Shown here one piece after another: positions 16,235-24,646 of a DNA stretch of 64,000 bases. Every line of letters starts with the position of its first letter. The stretch's first letter is position 1. This stretch comes from Streptomyces chartreusis NRRL 3882 (GTDB lineage: Bacteria; Actinomycetota; Actinomycetes; Streptomycetales; Streptomycetaceae), in the NCBI RefSeq assembly GCF_900236475.1, contig NZ_LT963352.1, positions 7,466,001 through 7,530,000 of the forward strand, written 5' to 3'. The notes under the pieces were generated by a model. The model ran no database searches and was not told the DNA's origin. It saw nothing but the letters and a program-made list of their open reading frames with translations. The position numbers and the translations under genes are program-made.

Positions 16235-17734
16235 ATGGCGCAGTGGACCTCGGCCGTGGGTGCGGCACAGCTCGCGCGGCTGCTCAACTCCCAGCAGGAC
16301 CGCCCGGCGGGGCCCGGCACGCGCCGGCCGCCCGCCTACCGCGCGCTCGCCGACGGCGTCCGCCTGCTGGTGCTCGAAGGGCGTGTCCCGGTGGCCGCCC
16401 GGCTGCCCGCCGAGCGGGAACTCGCCCTGTCCCTGTCCGTCAGCCGTACGACGGTCGCCGCCGCGTACGAGGCCCTGCGCAGCGAGGGGTTCCTGGAGTC
16501 CCGGCGCGGCGCGGGCAGTTGGACCGCCGTACCGGCCGGGAACCCGCTGCCCGCGCGCGGGCTGGAACCCTTGCCGCCGGAGGCCCTCGGCTCGATGATC
16601 GACCTCGGCTGTGCGGCGCTTCCGGCCCCCGAGCCGTGGCTGACCCGGGCCGTGCAGGGCGCGCTGGAGGAACTGCCGCCGTACGCGCACACGCACGGCG
16701 ACTATCCCGCCGGGCTGCCCGCGCTGCGGTCGATGATCGCCGAGCGCTACACCGCGCGCGGGATACCGACCATGCCCGAGCAGATCATGGTGACGACCGG
16801 GGCGATGGGCGCGATCGACGCGATCTGCCACCTGTTCGCGGGGCGGGGTGAGCGCATCGCCGTCGAGTCGCCCTCGTACGCCAACATCCTTCAGCTGATG
16901 CGGGAGGCCGGGGCCCGGCTCGTGCCCGTCGCGATGGCCGAGGGGCTCTCCGGATGGGACATGGACCGCTGGCGGCAGGTCCTGCGGGACGCCGCGCCCC
17001 GGATCGCCTACGTCGTCGCCGACTTCCACAACCCGACCGGTGCGCTCGCCGACGAGGACCAGCGCCGGCGGCTGGTCGACGCGGCCAGGTCCGCGGGGAC
17101 CGTGCTGATCGCCGACGAGACGATGAGCGAGCTGTGGCTCGACCCGGACGTGCGGATGCCACGGGCGGTGTGTGCCTTCGATCCGGCCGGTTCGACGGTG
17201 ATCACCGTGGGGTCGGCGAGCAAGGCCTTCTGGGCCGGGATGCGCATCGGGTGGGTGCGGGCCGCGCCGGACGTGATCCGCAGCCTGGTCGCGGCGCGTG
17301 CGTACGCGGATCTCGGCACGCCGGTGCTGGAGCAGCTGGCCGTTAACTGGCTGTTCGGCACGGGGGGTTGGGAGCAGGCCGTGCAGGTGCGGCGGGAGCA
17401 GGCGCGGGAGAACCGCGACGAGATCGTGGCGGCGGTGCGGCGGGAGCTGCCCGGGTGGGAGTTCGAGGTGCCTCGGGGCGGGCTGACGCTGTGGGTGCGC
17501 ACGGGCGGTCTGTCCGGGTCACGGCTCGCTGAGGCGGGGGAGCGGGTGGGCGTGCGGGTGCCGTCCGGGCCGCGGTTCGGGGTGGACGGGGCGTTCGAGG
17601 GATATGTGCGGTTGCCGTTCACCGTGGGGGGTGCGGTGGCCGAGGAGGCGGCTGTGCGGCTGGCCGCGGCGGCGCGGATCGTGGAGGACGGGGGTGTGGG
17701 GGCCGGTGAGTCGCCGCGGACGTTCGTGGCGTAG
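16235..17734 (+). CDS. MocR-family regulator (GntR HTH fused to aminotransferase domain)
   Basis: The protein has 499 residues from ATG 16235 (MAQWTSAVGAAQLARLL). I preferred this start to the in-frame ATG at 16169 because the extra residues look non-native and a GAAGGTGG lies upstream. Residues about 30-100 form a winged helix (RLPAERELALSLSVSRTTVA). The rest is a class I PLP-dependent aminotransferase fold with DFHNPTGALAD and VGSASKAFWAGMRIGW, whose lysine would bind PLP. MocR proteins sense PLP or an amino-acid-like ligand and regulate adjacent genes. The divergent yczE-like gene is the likely target. Confidence 0.92.
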   Translation: MAQWTSAVGAAQLARLLNSQQDRPAGPGTRRPPAYRALADGVRLLVLEGRVPVAARLPAERELALSLSVSRTTVAAAYEALRSEGFLESRRGAGSWTAVPAGNPLPARGLEPLPPEALGSMIDLGCAALPAPEPWLTRAVQGALEELPPYAHTHGDYPAGLPALRSMIAERYTARGIPTMPEQIMVTTGAMGAIDAICHLFAGRGERIAVESPSYANILQLMREAGARLVPVAMAEGLSGWDMDRWRQVLRDAAPRIAYVVADFHNPTGALADEDQRRRLVDAARSAGTVLIADETMSELWLDPDVRMPRAVCAFDPAGSTVITVGSASKAFWAGMRIGWVRAAPDVIRSLVAARAYADLGTPVLEQLAVNWLFGTGGWEQAVQVRREQARENRDEIVAAVRRELPGWEFEVPRGGLTLWVRTGGLSGSRLAEAGERVGVRVPSGPRFGVDGAFEGYVRLPFTVGGAVAEEAAVRLAAAARIVEDGGVGAGESPRTFVA

Positions 17735-17777
17735 GCCGGGTCGGCGGCCGCGGTGATCGGCCGACCGACCGCGCTCT

Positions 17778-19445
17778 TCAGGACGTCTTGGTGGCTTTCG
17801 TCAGCACCGGGACGGGCTTTCGTTCCGCCGGTTCCGTCAGTACCGGCACCGGCTCGGATTCCACCGGCTCCGGCTCGACCAGATCCGGTTCACCCTGCGC
17901 CGGATCCGGGTCGGGCACCGTCTCCCCGTCCGCCGGTGTCGTGCGGGGCGGCAGGAGGTCCAGTACCGCCTGGCGGTGGGCGTCGGACGTCGCGTCGTCG
18001 TAGGGGTTGGGTGTGGCCGGGACCTGGAGGCGGTGGACCGGGCCCGTGCCCAGGCGGGCGTAGCCGCGCCCGGGGGGGACCTGGTCGACGGGGGTGGTGT
18101 GCGGGGGCGCGCCCAGGACGGACCCGACCTGGTCGGCCGTCGCCGGGCCGAGGACCACGCGCGCGCGGGTATGCTGCCGCACGGCGTCGGTGAGGGTGTC
18201 GACGCTGTCGAGCTGGTCGGCCACGACCACCGTCACGTTCGCCGGGCGGCCGTGCCGCAGGGGGACGTGGAGAAGGGACTGCGGGTCCTTGCGGTCGTCG
18301 GCGGCGGCCAGGTGGGTGAACGCCGTCGGGCGGTCCAGGAGGATCCACAGGGGACGCTTGGTGTCGTCTGGCGGCGGGTGGCCCGCCTGATGGGCGCGGT
18401 TGGCGGCGATGAGGCGGCGCTCGGTCTCGAGCGCGGCCCACTCCAGGCTGGCCAGCGCCCCGGTGAGCCCGCACTCGACGGCCAGGACACCGTCCCGGCC
18501 GGTCAGGCATGCGTACTCGCCGGTGCCGCCGCCGTCGACGATCACCACGTCACCGTGCTGGAGGGCCTGGAGGGCGATGGACCGCAGCAGGGTCGAGGTG
18601 CCGCTGCCCGGCTGGCCCAGGGCGAGCAGATGGGGCTCGGTCGAGCGCAGGCCCGTGCGCCAGACGACCGGGGGCACGTCCCGTTGCTGCTCGCCGCAGG
18701 TGAGGGGGAGCGTGCGCCGGACCTCGGTGGGGTCGGTGAAGCCGAGGACCGTCTCGCCGGGCGCGGTGACGAAACGCTGGGCGGCGATGTCCACGGGCAG
18801 CGGCAGGAGCACGCTGACCGTCAACTGGTTGCCCTCCTCGTCCCACGTGAAGTGGTATTCGCGGCCACGGCCCGACTTGGCCGCGAGCACGTGCTCGATC
18901 CGGGCACGGGCCTCGGCCTCGCCGTCGGTGAAGTACGCCGGGTAGCGGACCACCAGGTGCGAGATCCGGCCGCCGCCGTCGAACGCGTAGGTGGGGAAGG
19001 CCTTGTCCCACGCACCGCCGTGGGCGTACAGCGGCTCGGGGTCCTCGGCGGAGGAGAAGTACGGCACGAGTGCCTCGTAGAGCGCCTTGAGGCGCTCGGT
19101 CTGCGACTCGTCGGGTCCGTCGGGAGCCGCCGGCGTGCGGTCCCGGCCCTGCCATGCCGCAGCCGCCATCAGTGTGACGGCGGCGAGCAGCGGTCCGTAC
19201 GGCAGCAGCGCCACGACCAGGAGCACGGAGGCCACCAGGAACAGCAGCGCCCCCCGTCTCTCCTTGGGGGTGTCGGTCCATCTGCGCCGCCCGGCCGCTG
19301 CCAGCCGGCGCAGACCGCGCGTGATCGTGATCACCGGGTGGAGGACGTCCGTGGCAGTGTCGGCCGCCGTCCGGGCCAGCTCCCGGCTCCGGACGAGCTG
19401 CGCGCTGCCGTTGCTCAGAATGCGGGGGAGGGGGCGCCGGGCCAC
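17778..19445 (-). CDS. FtsK/TraB-like membrane protein with altered Walker A
   Basis: The protein has 555 residues from GTG 19445, with CTGGAGG upstream. Two membrane helices lie at about residues 65-97. Residues 260-500 resemble an FtsK/SpoIIIE-type motor core, but the P-loop reads GQPGSGTST (277-285): threonine 283 stands where the ATP-binding lysine is expected. A Walker B-like PLWILLDRP follows. The C-terminus is Pro/Glu/Val-rich and low complexity. The gene order (tiny membrane protein then FtsK-like protein) recalls the spd/tra modules of actinomycete conjugative plasmids. Whether it moves DNA, protein or nothing is unknown. Confidence 0.65.
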   Translation of the reverse strand: MARRPLPRILSNGSAQLVRSRELARTAADTATDVLHPVITITRGLRRLAAAGRRRWTDTPKERRGALLFLVASVLLVVALLPYGPLLAAVTLMAAAAWQGRDRTPAAPDGPDESQTERLKALYEALVPYFSSAEDPEPLYAHGGAWDKAFPTYAFDGGGRISHLVVRYPAYFTDGEAEARARIEHVLAAKSGRGREYHFTWDEEGNQLTVSVLLPLPVDIAAQRFVTAPGETVLGFTDPTEVRRTLPLTCGEQQRDVPPVVWRTGLRSTEPHLLALGQPGSGTSTLLRSIALQALQHGDVVIVDGGGTGEYACLTGRDGVLAVECGLTGALASLEWAALETERRLIAANRAHQAGHPPPDDTKRPLWILLDRPTAFTHLAAADDRKDPQSLLHVPLRHGRPANVTVVVADQLDSVDTLTDAVRQHTRARVVLGPATADQVGSVLGAPPHTTPVDQVPPGRGYARLGTGPVHRLQVPATPNPYDDATSDAHRQAVLDLLPPRTTPADGETVPDPDPAQGEPDLVEPEPVESEPVPVLTEPAERKPVPVLTKATKTS

Positions 19446-19495
19446 TGCTGCCTCCAGAGAGTGCCTACGGGCGGGATGCGTACGGGGCGGCGTCG

Positions 19496-19690
19496 TCAGA
19501 ACTTGATTCCGCCGAGGAGGCTCGCCAGGCTCTCGCCGCCCGCCTTGATGCTCGGGGCGATGGCCGTGCTCGCCAGATAGAAGCCGAACAGCATCGTCAC
19601 GACCGCATGCGACGCCTTCAGGCCGTCCTTGCGGAAGAAGATGAAGACGACGATGCCGAGCAGGACCACGCCTGAGATGGAGAGGATCAT
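19496..19690 (-). CDS. Small membrane protein upstream of FtsK-like gene
   Basis: A 64-residue protein starting at ATG 19690 with AGGAGA upstream. One or two hydrophobic segments (SISGVVLLGIVVFIFF and VTMLFGFYLASTAIAPS) flank a basic KDGLKAS turn. No catalytic motif is seen. It lies 50 bases before the FtsK-like gene on the same strand, probably in one operon, and resembles in size and layout the small membrane proteins encoded beside TraB-type genes. The region upstream (about 19740-19800) is unusually AT-rich for this genome and probably holds the promoter. Confidence 0.7.
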   Translation of the reverse strand: MILSISGVVLLGIVVFIFFRKDGLKASHAVVTMLFGFYLASTAIAPSIKAGGESLASLLGGIKF

Positions 19691-19989
19691 TTGAGGTCTC
19701 CTGGTTCGCGGGGACAGTCACCATGAGTACTTCCAGGCTCACAGGATGTATCCATACGATAAAAGGTGCAACTGGGTGAAATTCGTACTATTTCCCCTGG
19801 CTGGTGGAGCTGCCCCCGGATCGGTCGCGCGGGGCTGTTGCGTTCGGCGAGGTCTGTGGTGATCTTTACCTCGGGCACATCGGGTCATGTGCCGCGCGAG
19901 CCAGTACCCTGGCGATTCACTCGTACGGCTGCGCCGCTCGCAGGCGTACGCACCCGACGTGATGTGTGACGTGAGAGGCGGTCCGGCCG

Positions 19990-20382
19990 ATGACCGAAGC
20001 CCCCGACCCCGAGGTCGTGGAGCTGGCGACCAAGATCTTCGATCTGGCCCGGCGGGGACAGACCGAGGCGCTCGTGGCGTACGTCGACGCGGGTGTTCCG
20101 GCCAACCTCACCAACGACCGCGGTGACTCGCTCGTGATGCTCGCCGCCTACCACGGCCACTCCGAGGCGGTACGCGCGCTGCTGGCCCGCGGAGCCGAGG
20201 CCGACCGGGTGAACGACCGAGGCCAGACCCCGCTCGCGGGAGCGGCCTTCAAGGGCGAGACGGACGTCATCAAGGCCCTCCTGGAGGGCGGCGCCGACCC
20301 GTCCGCCGGCACCCCCTCGGCGGTCGACACCGCCCGGATGTTCGGCCGGACGGAATTGCTCGAACTGTTCGGCGAGCACTGA
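19990..20382 (+). CDS. Ankyrin-repeat protein
   Basis: The protein has 130 residues from ATG 19990, with GAGAGG upstream. Three ankyrin-type repeats are visible: VDAGVPANLTNDRGDSLVML, then AYHGHSEAVRALLARGAEAD with RVNDRGQTPLAGAAFKGETD, then VIKALLEGGADPSAGTPSA. It is a soluble, probably protein-binding module of unknown partner. The gene diverges from the small membrane protein/FtsK-like pair. Confidence 0.9.
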   Translation: MTEAPDPEVVELATKIFDLARRGQTEALVAYVDAGVPANLTNDRGDSLVMLAAYHGHSEAVRALLARGAEADRVNDRGQTPLAGAAFKGETDVIKALLEGGADPSAGTPSAVDTARMFGRTELLELFGEH

Positions 20383-20577
20383 GCGAGCCGGTCTGACCTG
20401 GAACGACAACGAAAACGGGGGAGGCGGGACGGGGCCGCCGAAATTTCGGTCGCGGCAGACGGAAGTGCCGAGTCATCATGACGGCGTGGTTCACGGACGT
20501 GATGGCTGGGCAGGTGTTGCCGCACCGCGCGGGCCGTGAAGCGGTCCGCAAGGGCCACCGACGAGAGGCAGAGGAAG

Positions 20578-20637
20578 ATGGTCTACAGCAAGCAGGAAAC
20601 GGCGGGCACTCCGACGTGTTGTCGCGCGGCCAGGTAG
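20578..20637 (+). CDS. Short leader ORF with Cys-Cys, in frame with the HEAT gene
   Basis: A 19-codon ORF (MVYSKQETAGTPTCCRAAR, then TAG) begins 3 bases after a strong AGAGG ribosome binding site, stronger than that of the next gene. After the TAG at 20635-20637 the same frame stays open into the HEAT-repeat gene at 20683. It may be an attenuating leader peptide (two adjacent Cys codons near its end), a site of TAG readthrough, or the remnant of a longer N-terminus. Nothing in the sequence decides between these. Confidence 0.45.
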   Translation: MVYSKQETAGTPTCCRAAR

Positions 20638-20682
20638 TACACGTCCCCGGTTGCGTCGACGCTTGATGTGAGGCTGTTTCCC

Positions 20683-22101
20683 ATGTTCGATCCGGTCATA
20701 GCGCCCAGCGGTACGCTGCTCGGCCTGCTCCAGCGGGGCCGCGGCGACGGCACGCTGCACGCGCTCACCGCCCCGCGCCCCGAGGCGCTCGCGGCGCTGA
20801 ACCACTGCGTGCTGCGCGATCCCCGCCACGACTGGCAGGTGGAGAACCGCTCCCTCTACTACGCCCGCCTCTTCCTCGACCTGAACGGCGAGCTGGACGC
20901 GGTCGAGGCCCACCTCTTCGACGCCGAGGACGTCCTCGACACCGACGAGTCGCGCACCGGGCTCGCCCTCGCCGTCCTCGGGCACCTCGCCTCCTACGGC
21001 AGGCGGGACGCGCTCGAACTGCTGCGCAGGTACGCCGCCCACGGCTCCAACTGGGCCTGGGCCCTCGACGAACTGGCCCTCAGGGACGACGACGCGGGCC
21101 TGCGCGCCCTCGCCGCGCCCGTCCTCGCACGGTTCCCGGCCGACCCGGAGGGCGACGCCGAGCTGGCCGCAGCCGTCCGCGACGCCTTCGAACCCCGGCC
21201 GTGGCGGCTGTGGGCCGAGGACCCCCGAGAATCCGTCGCCGCCCGCGTGCGTGCCGCCCACGAGACGGGCTGTTTCGACCGCTGGCAGCGGCAGATGCGG
21301 CCGGCCGGCCCCCGCCCCGGGTGGAGCGTGCAGGCCGTCTTCGAATGGGCCCAGCAAGGCCTCGAACGGGGTGCCGCACTCCATGTCCCGGCCGCCCGCT
21401 GCCTCACCGCCGTGGCGGGGCCCGAGGACCGGGCCGAGATCGTCCAGGCGGCGAAGGACGGCGGTGACGGAGCCCGTTGCACGGCCCTGCGCTACCTCGC
21501 CGACGGCAACGATCCCGACGCCCTCGGCCTCATCGAGGGCGCCGTGGCCACCGGCTCGACGGTCGTCGTGGACGCCGCCGTCGACGCCTTCGAACGCATG
21601 CGCTCCCTCGCCGCCGTGGACCAGGCGCGCGGCTGGGCCCGGCGGCCGGACGCGCTGGGCGCCGCCGCCGGGCGTGTCCTCGCCTGCCGGGGCGGGGCGC
21701 AGGACCGCGACCTGGTCCTCGCGGCGCTACGGGAAGCCGTACGGGGCGACGGCCCCGACGCACCGACCCTGTGGACCCTGGTCGACGGCGCCGGACGGCT
21801 CGGCATCGCCTGCGCGGCACCCGTCCTCCGCCACATCTACCGCGAGACCGCCTCCTCCCATCTGCGCGGCCGGGCCGCCCGGGCCCTCGCCGCCACCGAC
21901 CCCTCCTTCGCCACCGGCTTCGCCGTCGAGTGCCTGTGGGACTGCGAGGAGACCACGCGCGAGATCGCCGCCCGGCACGCCGAGACCGGAGACGCCCGTG
22001 TCGTCGAGCGACTGCGCCGGCTCGCCGCCGACCCGGCCGAGGAGGCCGAGGTCCAGACGGCCGTGCGCAGCAGGATCGGTCCCGAGGAGACCGCTGTGTG
22101 A
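20683..22101 (+). CDS. HEAT-repeat protein
   Basis: The protein has 472 residues from ATG 20683 (MFDPVIAPSGTLLGLLQRG), chosen because GTGAGG lies 9 bases upstream. An in-frame GTG at 20668 is an alternative. The protein is a run of Ala/Leu/Asp-rich helix pairs (for example DDAGLRALAAPVLARFPADP and DPDALGLIEGAVATGSTVVV), as in HEAT/armadillo solenoids. No catalytic residues, signal peptide or membrane segment are apparent. It is probably a scaffold or binding protein. It is preceded by the in-frame leader ORF at 20578-20637. Confidence 0.8.
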   Translation: MFDPVIAPSGTLLGLLQRGRGDGTLHALTAPRPEALAALNHCVLRDPRHDWQVENRSLYYARLFLDLNGELDAVEAHLFDAEDVLDTDESRTGLALAVLGHLASYGRRDALELLRRYAAHGSNWAWALDELALRDDDAGLRALAAPVLARFPADPEGDAELAAAVRDAFEPRPWRLWAEDPRESVAARVRAAHETGCFDRWQRQMRPAGPRPGWSVQAVFEWAQQGLERGAALHVPAARCLTAVAGPEDRAEIVQAAKDGGDGARCTALRYLADGNDPDALGLIEGAVATGSTVVVDAAVDAFERMRSLAAVDQARGWARRPDALGAAAGRVLACRGGAQDRDLVLAALREAVRGDGPDAPTLWTLVDGAGRLGIACAAPVLRHIYRETASSHLRGRAARALAATDPSFATGFAVECLWDCEETTREIAARHAETGDARVVERLRRLAADPAEEAEVQTAVRSRIGPEETAV

Positions 22102-22110
22102 CCCCCTCCG

Positions 22111-22160
22111 CGTGAGCGTGTGACTCCCTTTGTGCCGTGAGCGTGTGACTCCCTTTGTGC
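22111..22160 (+). repeat. Tandem 25-bp duplication after the HEAT gene
   Basis: A 25-bp unit beginning CGTGAGCGTGTGACTCCC is present twice with no spacer (22111-22135, 22136-22160), just after the stop at 22101. It is an exact duplication. Confidence 0.9.
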
Positions 22161-22334
22161 AAGGACGCCAGGGCGGAATCAGGCCGCCCGGGTGAACGAG
22201 GGGTGACTCGCGGGTCAGGAGCGCATGGACGCGGCCTGACCTGCGCGGGTGCGCCTCAGAACGCTCATAGGACGTTCCTCGTCCGGAAAGATCCACGTTG
22301 ACGCGGCCACGTCCGGCACGGCGACAACACCGGT

Positions 22335-23462
22335 ATGCGTGTCGTCATCGTGACCGAATCCTTTCCCCCCGACGTGAACGGCGTGGCCCACTGCGCGCTC
22401 CAGACCGCCCGGCACCTCGTCGATCGCGGTCACGTCCCCGTCGTCGTCGCCCCGGCCCCCGCGCCCGGGAACAAGCCCGACGCCAACGCGCCGTGCCCCG
22501 TCGTCCACGTCCCCTCCCTCCCGCTCCCCGGCTATCCCCAGGTCCGCGTCGCCCTCCCCAGCCGCCGCCTGGCCGCCACCCTCATCGAGCACCGTGCCGA
22601 TGTCGTCCACCTCGCCAGCCCCTTCGTCCTCGGCGTGCGCGGCATGGCAGCCGCCGCCCGCCTCGGCATCCCCGCCGTCGCCGTCTACCAGACCGACCTG
22701 GCCGGATACGCCCGTACCTACATGGGTGCCGGAGAAGCCGCCGCGTGGCGACGGATCCGCTCCGTGCACGGCGCCGCCGATCTCACCCTCGCCCCGTCCA
22801 GCGCGGCCCTGCGCGATCTGGAGACGCACGGTGTGCCACGGGTCGAACTGTGGCCGCGCGGCGTCGACACCGAACGTTTCCGGCCCGACCGCCGCGACGA
22901 GGCCCTGCGTCGCGAACTCGCCCCGAACGGTGAGCTGATCGTCGGCTACGTCGGCCGGCTCGCACCCGAGAAGCAGGTCGAACTCCTCGCCGGTGCCTGC
23001 GGTCTGGAGGGCGTCCGGGTCGTGGTCGTCGGCGACGGCCCGAGCCGGCCCGGCCTGGAGCAGGCGCTGCCGGGCGCGGCCTTCCTCGGCCGCCGTACCG
23101 GTGACGACCTGGCGCGGGTCTTCGCCTCGCTGGACGCCTTCGTCCACACGGGTCCCTTCGAGACGTTCTGCCAGACGGTGCAGGAGGCCATGGCCAGCGG
23201 CCTGCCCGTCGTCGCGCCCGCCGCGGGCGGGCCGCTGGACCTGGTCGCCCAGGGGCGCACCGGCCTGCTGGTGCCGCCGCACGACGCGACCGCCGTACGG
23301 GACGCGGTGCGGGCCCTGGCCGCCGACGCCGGGCTGCGGGCCGCCTTCGGCGCCGCGGGGCGCGCCACCGTGGAGGGCCGCACCTGGGCGGCCGTCGGGG
23401 ACCAGCTGATCGGGCACTACGCGAACGTGCTCGCCGGGCGCAGGACGGCGGTGGCGGCATGA
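22335..23462 (+). CDS. GT4 glycosyltransferase (MgtA-like mannosyltransferase)
   Basis: The protein has 375 residues from ATG 22335. It opens MRVVIVTESFPPDVNGVAH, the phosphate loop typical of GT4 mannosyltransferases of the PimB/MgtA group, with VGYVGRLAPEKQVELLAGAC at the domain junction and the donor motif PFETFCQTVQEAMASGLPVV (E-x7-E type). GDP-mannose is the likely donor and a polyprenol-independent lipid or glycan the acceptor; the acceptor is not readable. A TTGACG box lies about 35 bases upstream and there is no strong Shine-Dalgarno, so the message may be leaderless. It overlaps the next gene by 4 bases. Confidence 0.85.
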   Translation: MRVVIVTESFPPDVNGVAHCALQTARHLVDRGHVPVVVAPAPAPGNKPDANAPCPVVHVPSLPLPGYPQVRVALPSRRLAATLIEHRADVVHLASPFVLGVRGMAAAARLGIPAVAVYQTDLAGYARTYMGAGEAAAWRRIRSVHGAADLTLAPSSAALRDLETHGVPRVELWPRGVDTERFRPDRRDEALRRELAPNGELIVGYVGRLAPEKQVELLAGACGLEGVRVVVVGDGPSRPGLEQALPGAAFLGRRTGDDLARVFASLDAFVHTGPFETFCQTVQEAMASGLPVVAPAAGGPLDLVAQGRTGLLVPPHDATAVRDAVRALAADAGLRAAFGAAGRATVEGRTWAAVGDQLIGHYANVLAGRRTAVAA

Positions 23463-24646
23463 GCGACTCGCGTTCGGGTGACAGCAGCCGCCAGTCGCTG
23501 CGGATCATCCGGCTCGCCAACTTCGTCGCGCCCGCGTCCGGCGGTCTGCGCACCGCCCTGCGCGAACTCGGCAAGGGCTTCAAGGCGGCGGGGCACGAGC
23601 CCGTCCTCGTGGTCCCCGGCGAGCGGATGACCGACCGGGAGACCGACCAGGGGCGGGTGATCACCCTCCCCGGGCCGCTGCTGCCCGGCACCGGCGGCTA
23701 CCGCGTGCTCGCCGACAGGCGGCGGGTGGCCCGGCTCCTGGAGGAGCTCGCGCCGGACCGGCTGGAGGTGTCCGACCGCACGACCCTCAGGTGGACCGGC
23801 AAGTGGGCGCGACGCGCCCGGGTCCCGGCCGTGATGGTCTCCCACGAGACCGCCGACGGCGTGCTGCGCACCTGGGGTCTGCCCGAGGGGGCCGCCCGGC
23901 GTGCCGCGGACGCCCTCAACGTCCGTACGGCACACACGTACGCGCGCGTGGTGTGCACCACCGAGTTCGCCGAGCGGGAGTTCGTGCGGATCGGGGCGCG
24001 CAATGTCGTCCGTGCCCCGCTGGGCGTCGACCTGGTGCAGCGGCACCCCGCGCTGCGCGACCCGGAGCTGCGGGCGCGGCACGCGCGCGGGGACGAGACG
24101 CTGCTGGTGATGTGCTCGCGGCTGTCCGTGGAGAAGCGGCCCGGCACGGCGCTGGACGCACTGGAGGCGCTGCGGCGGCGGGGACGCCGGGCGGTGCTGG
24201 TGGTGGCCGGGGACGGGCCGTTGCGCGCCCGGCTCGAACAGCGGGCGCGGGAGAGCGGCCTGCCGGTCACCTTCCTCGGGCACGTCTCCGACCGCGGGCT
24301 GCTCGGCGCGCTCCAGGCGTCCGCCGACGTGGCCCTTGCGCCGGGGCCCGCCGAGACGTTCGGGCTCGCCGCGCTGGAGGCCATGGCGTGCGGCACGCCC
24401 GTGGTGGCGAGCGCGTCGTCCGCGCTGCCGGAGGTGATCGGCTCCGCCGGGGCCGTCGCGGCGGACCACGGGGAGGCCTTCGCGGACGCCGTGGACCTGC
24501 TGCTGGAACGGCTGGAGGCAGACCGGCGAGAGGGGGCACGCGCGCGTGCGGAGTGCTTCGGCTGGGATGCGGCGGTCGACGCCTTCCTGGCCGCGCACGA
24601 CGCCGCTGTCCCGGTGCGTCCGTACGTGCCCGGGGGCGTGGCATGA
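23459..24646 (+). CDS. GT4 glycosyltransferase, second of the pair
   Basis: The protein has 395 residues from ATG 23459, whose ATGA overlaps the stop of the preceding glycosyltransferase gene. N-terminal LRIIRLANFVAPASGGLRTA and the C-terminal GPAETFGLAALEAMACGTPV (E-x7-E donor motif) with MCSRLSVEKRPGTALDALEA define a GT4 Rossmann pair. It likely acts after the first enzyme on the same glycolipid or glycan. It overlaps the SGNH hydrolase gene by 4 bases. Confidence 0.85.
   Translation: MSDSRSGDSSRQSLRIIRLANFVAPASGGLRTALRELGKGFKAAGHEPVLVVPGERMTDRETDQGRVITLPGPLLPGTGGYRVLADRRRVARLLEELAPDRLEVSDRTTLRWTGKWARRARVPAVMVSHETADGVLRTWGLPEGAARRAADALNVRTAHTYARVVCTTEFAEREFVRIGARNVVRAPLGVDLVQRHPALRDPELRARHARGDETLLVMCSRLSVEKRPGTALDALEALRRRGRRAVLVVAGDGPLRARLEQRARESGLPVTFLGHVSDRGLLGALQASADVALAPGPAETFGLAALEAMACGTPVVASASSALPEVIGSAGAVAADHGEAFADAVDLLLERLEADRREGARARAECFGWDAAVDAFLAAHDAAVPVRPYVPGGVA

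Noticed and set aside
19687..19878. 63-residue ORF overlapping the start of the small membrane protein
   Set aside because: It crosses an AT-rich stretch that looks like promoter DNA, has no ribosome binding site and no resemblance, although its stop overlaps the next start (ATGA).
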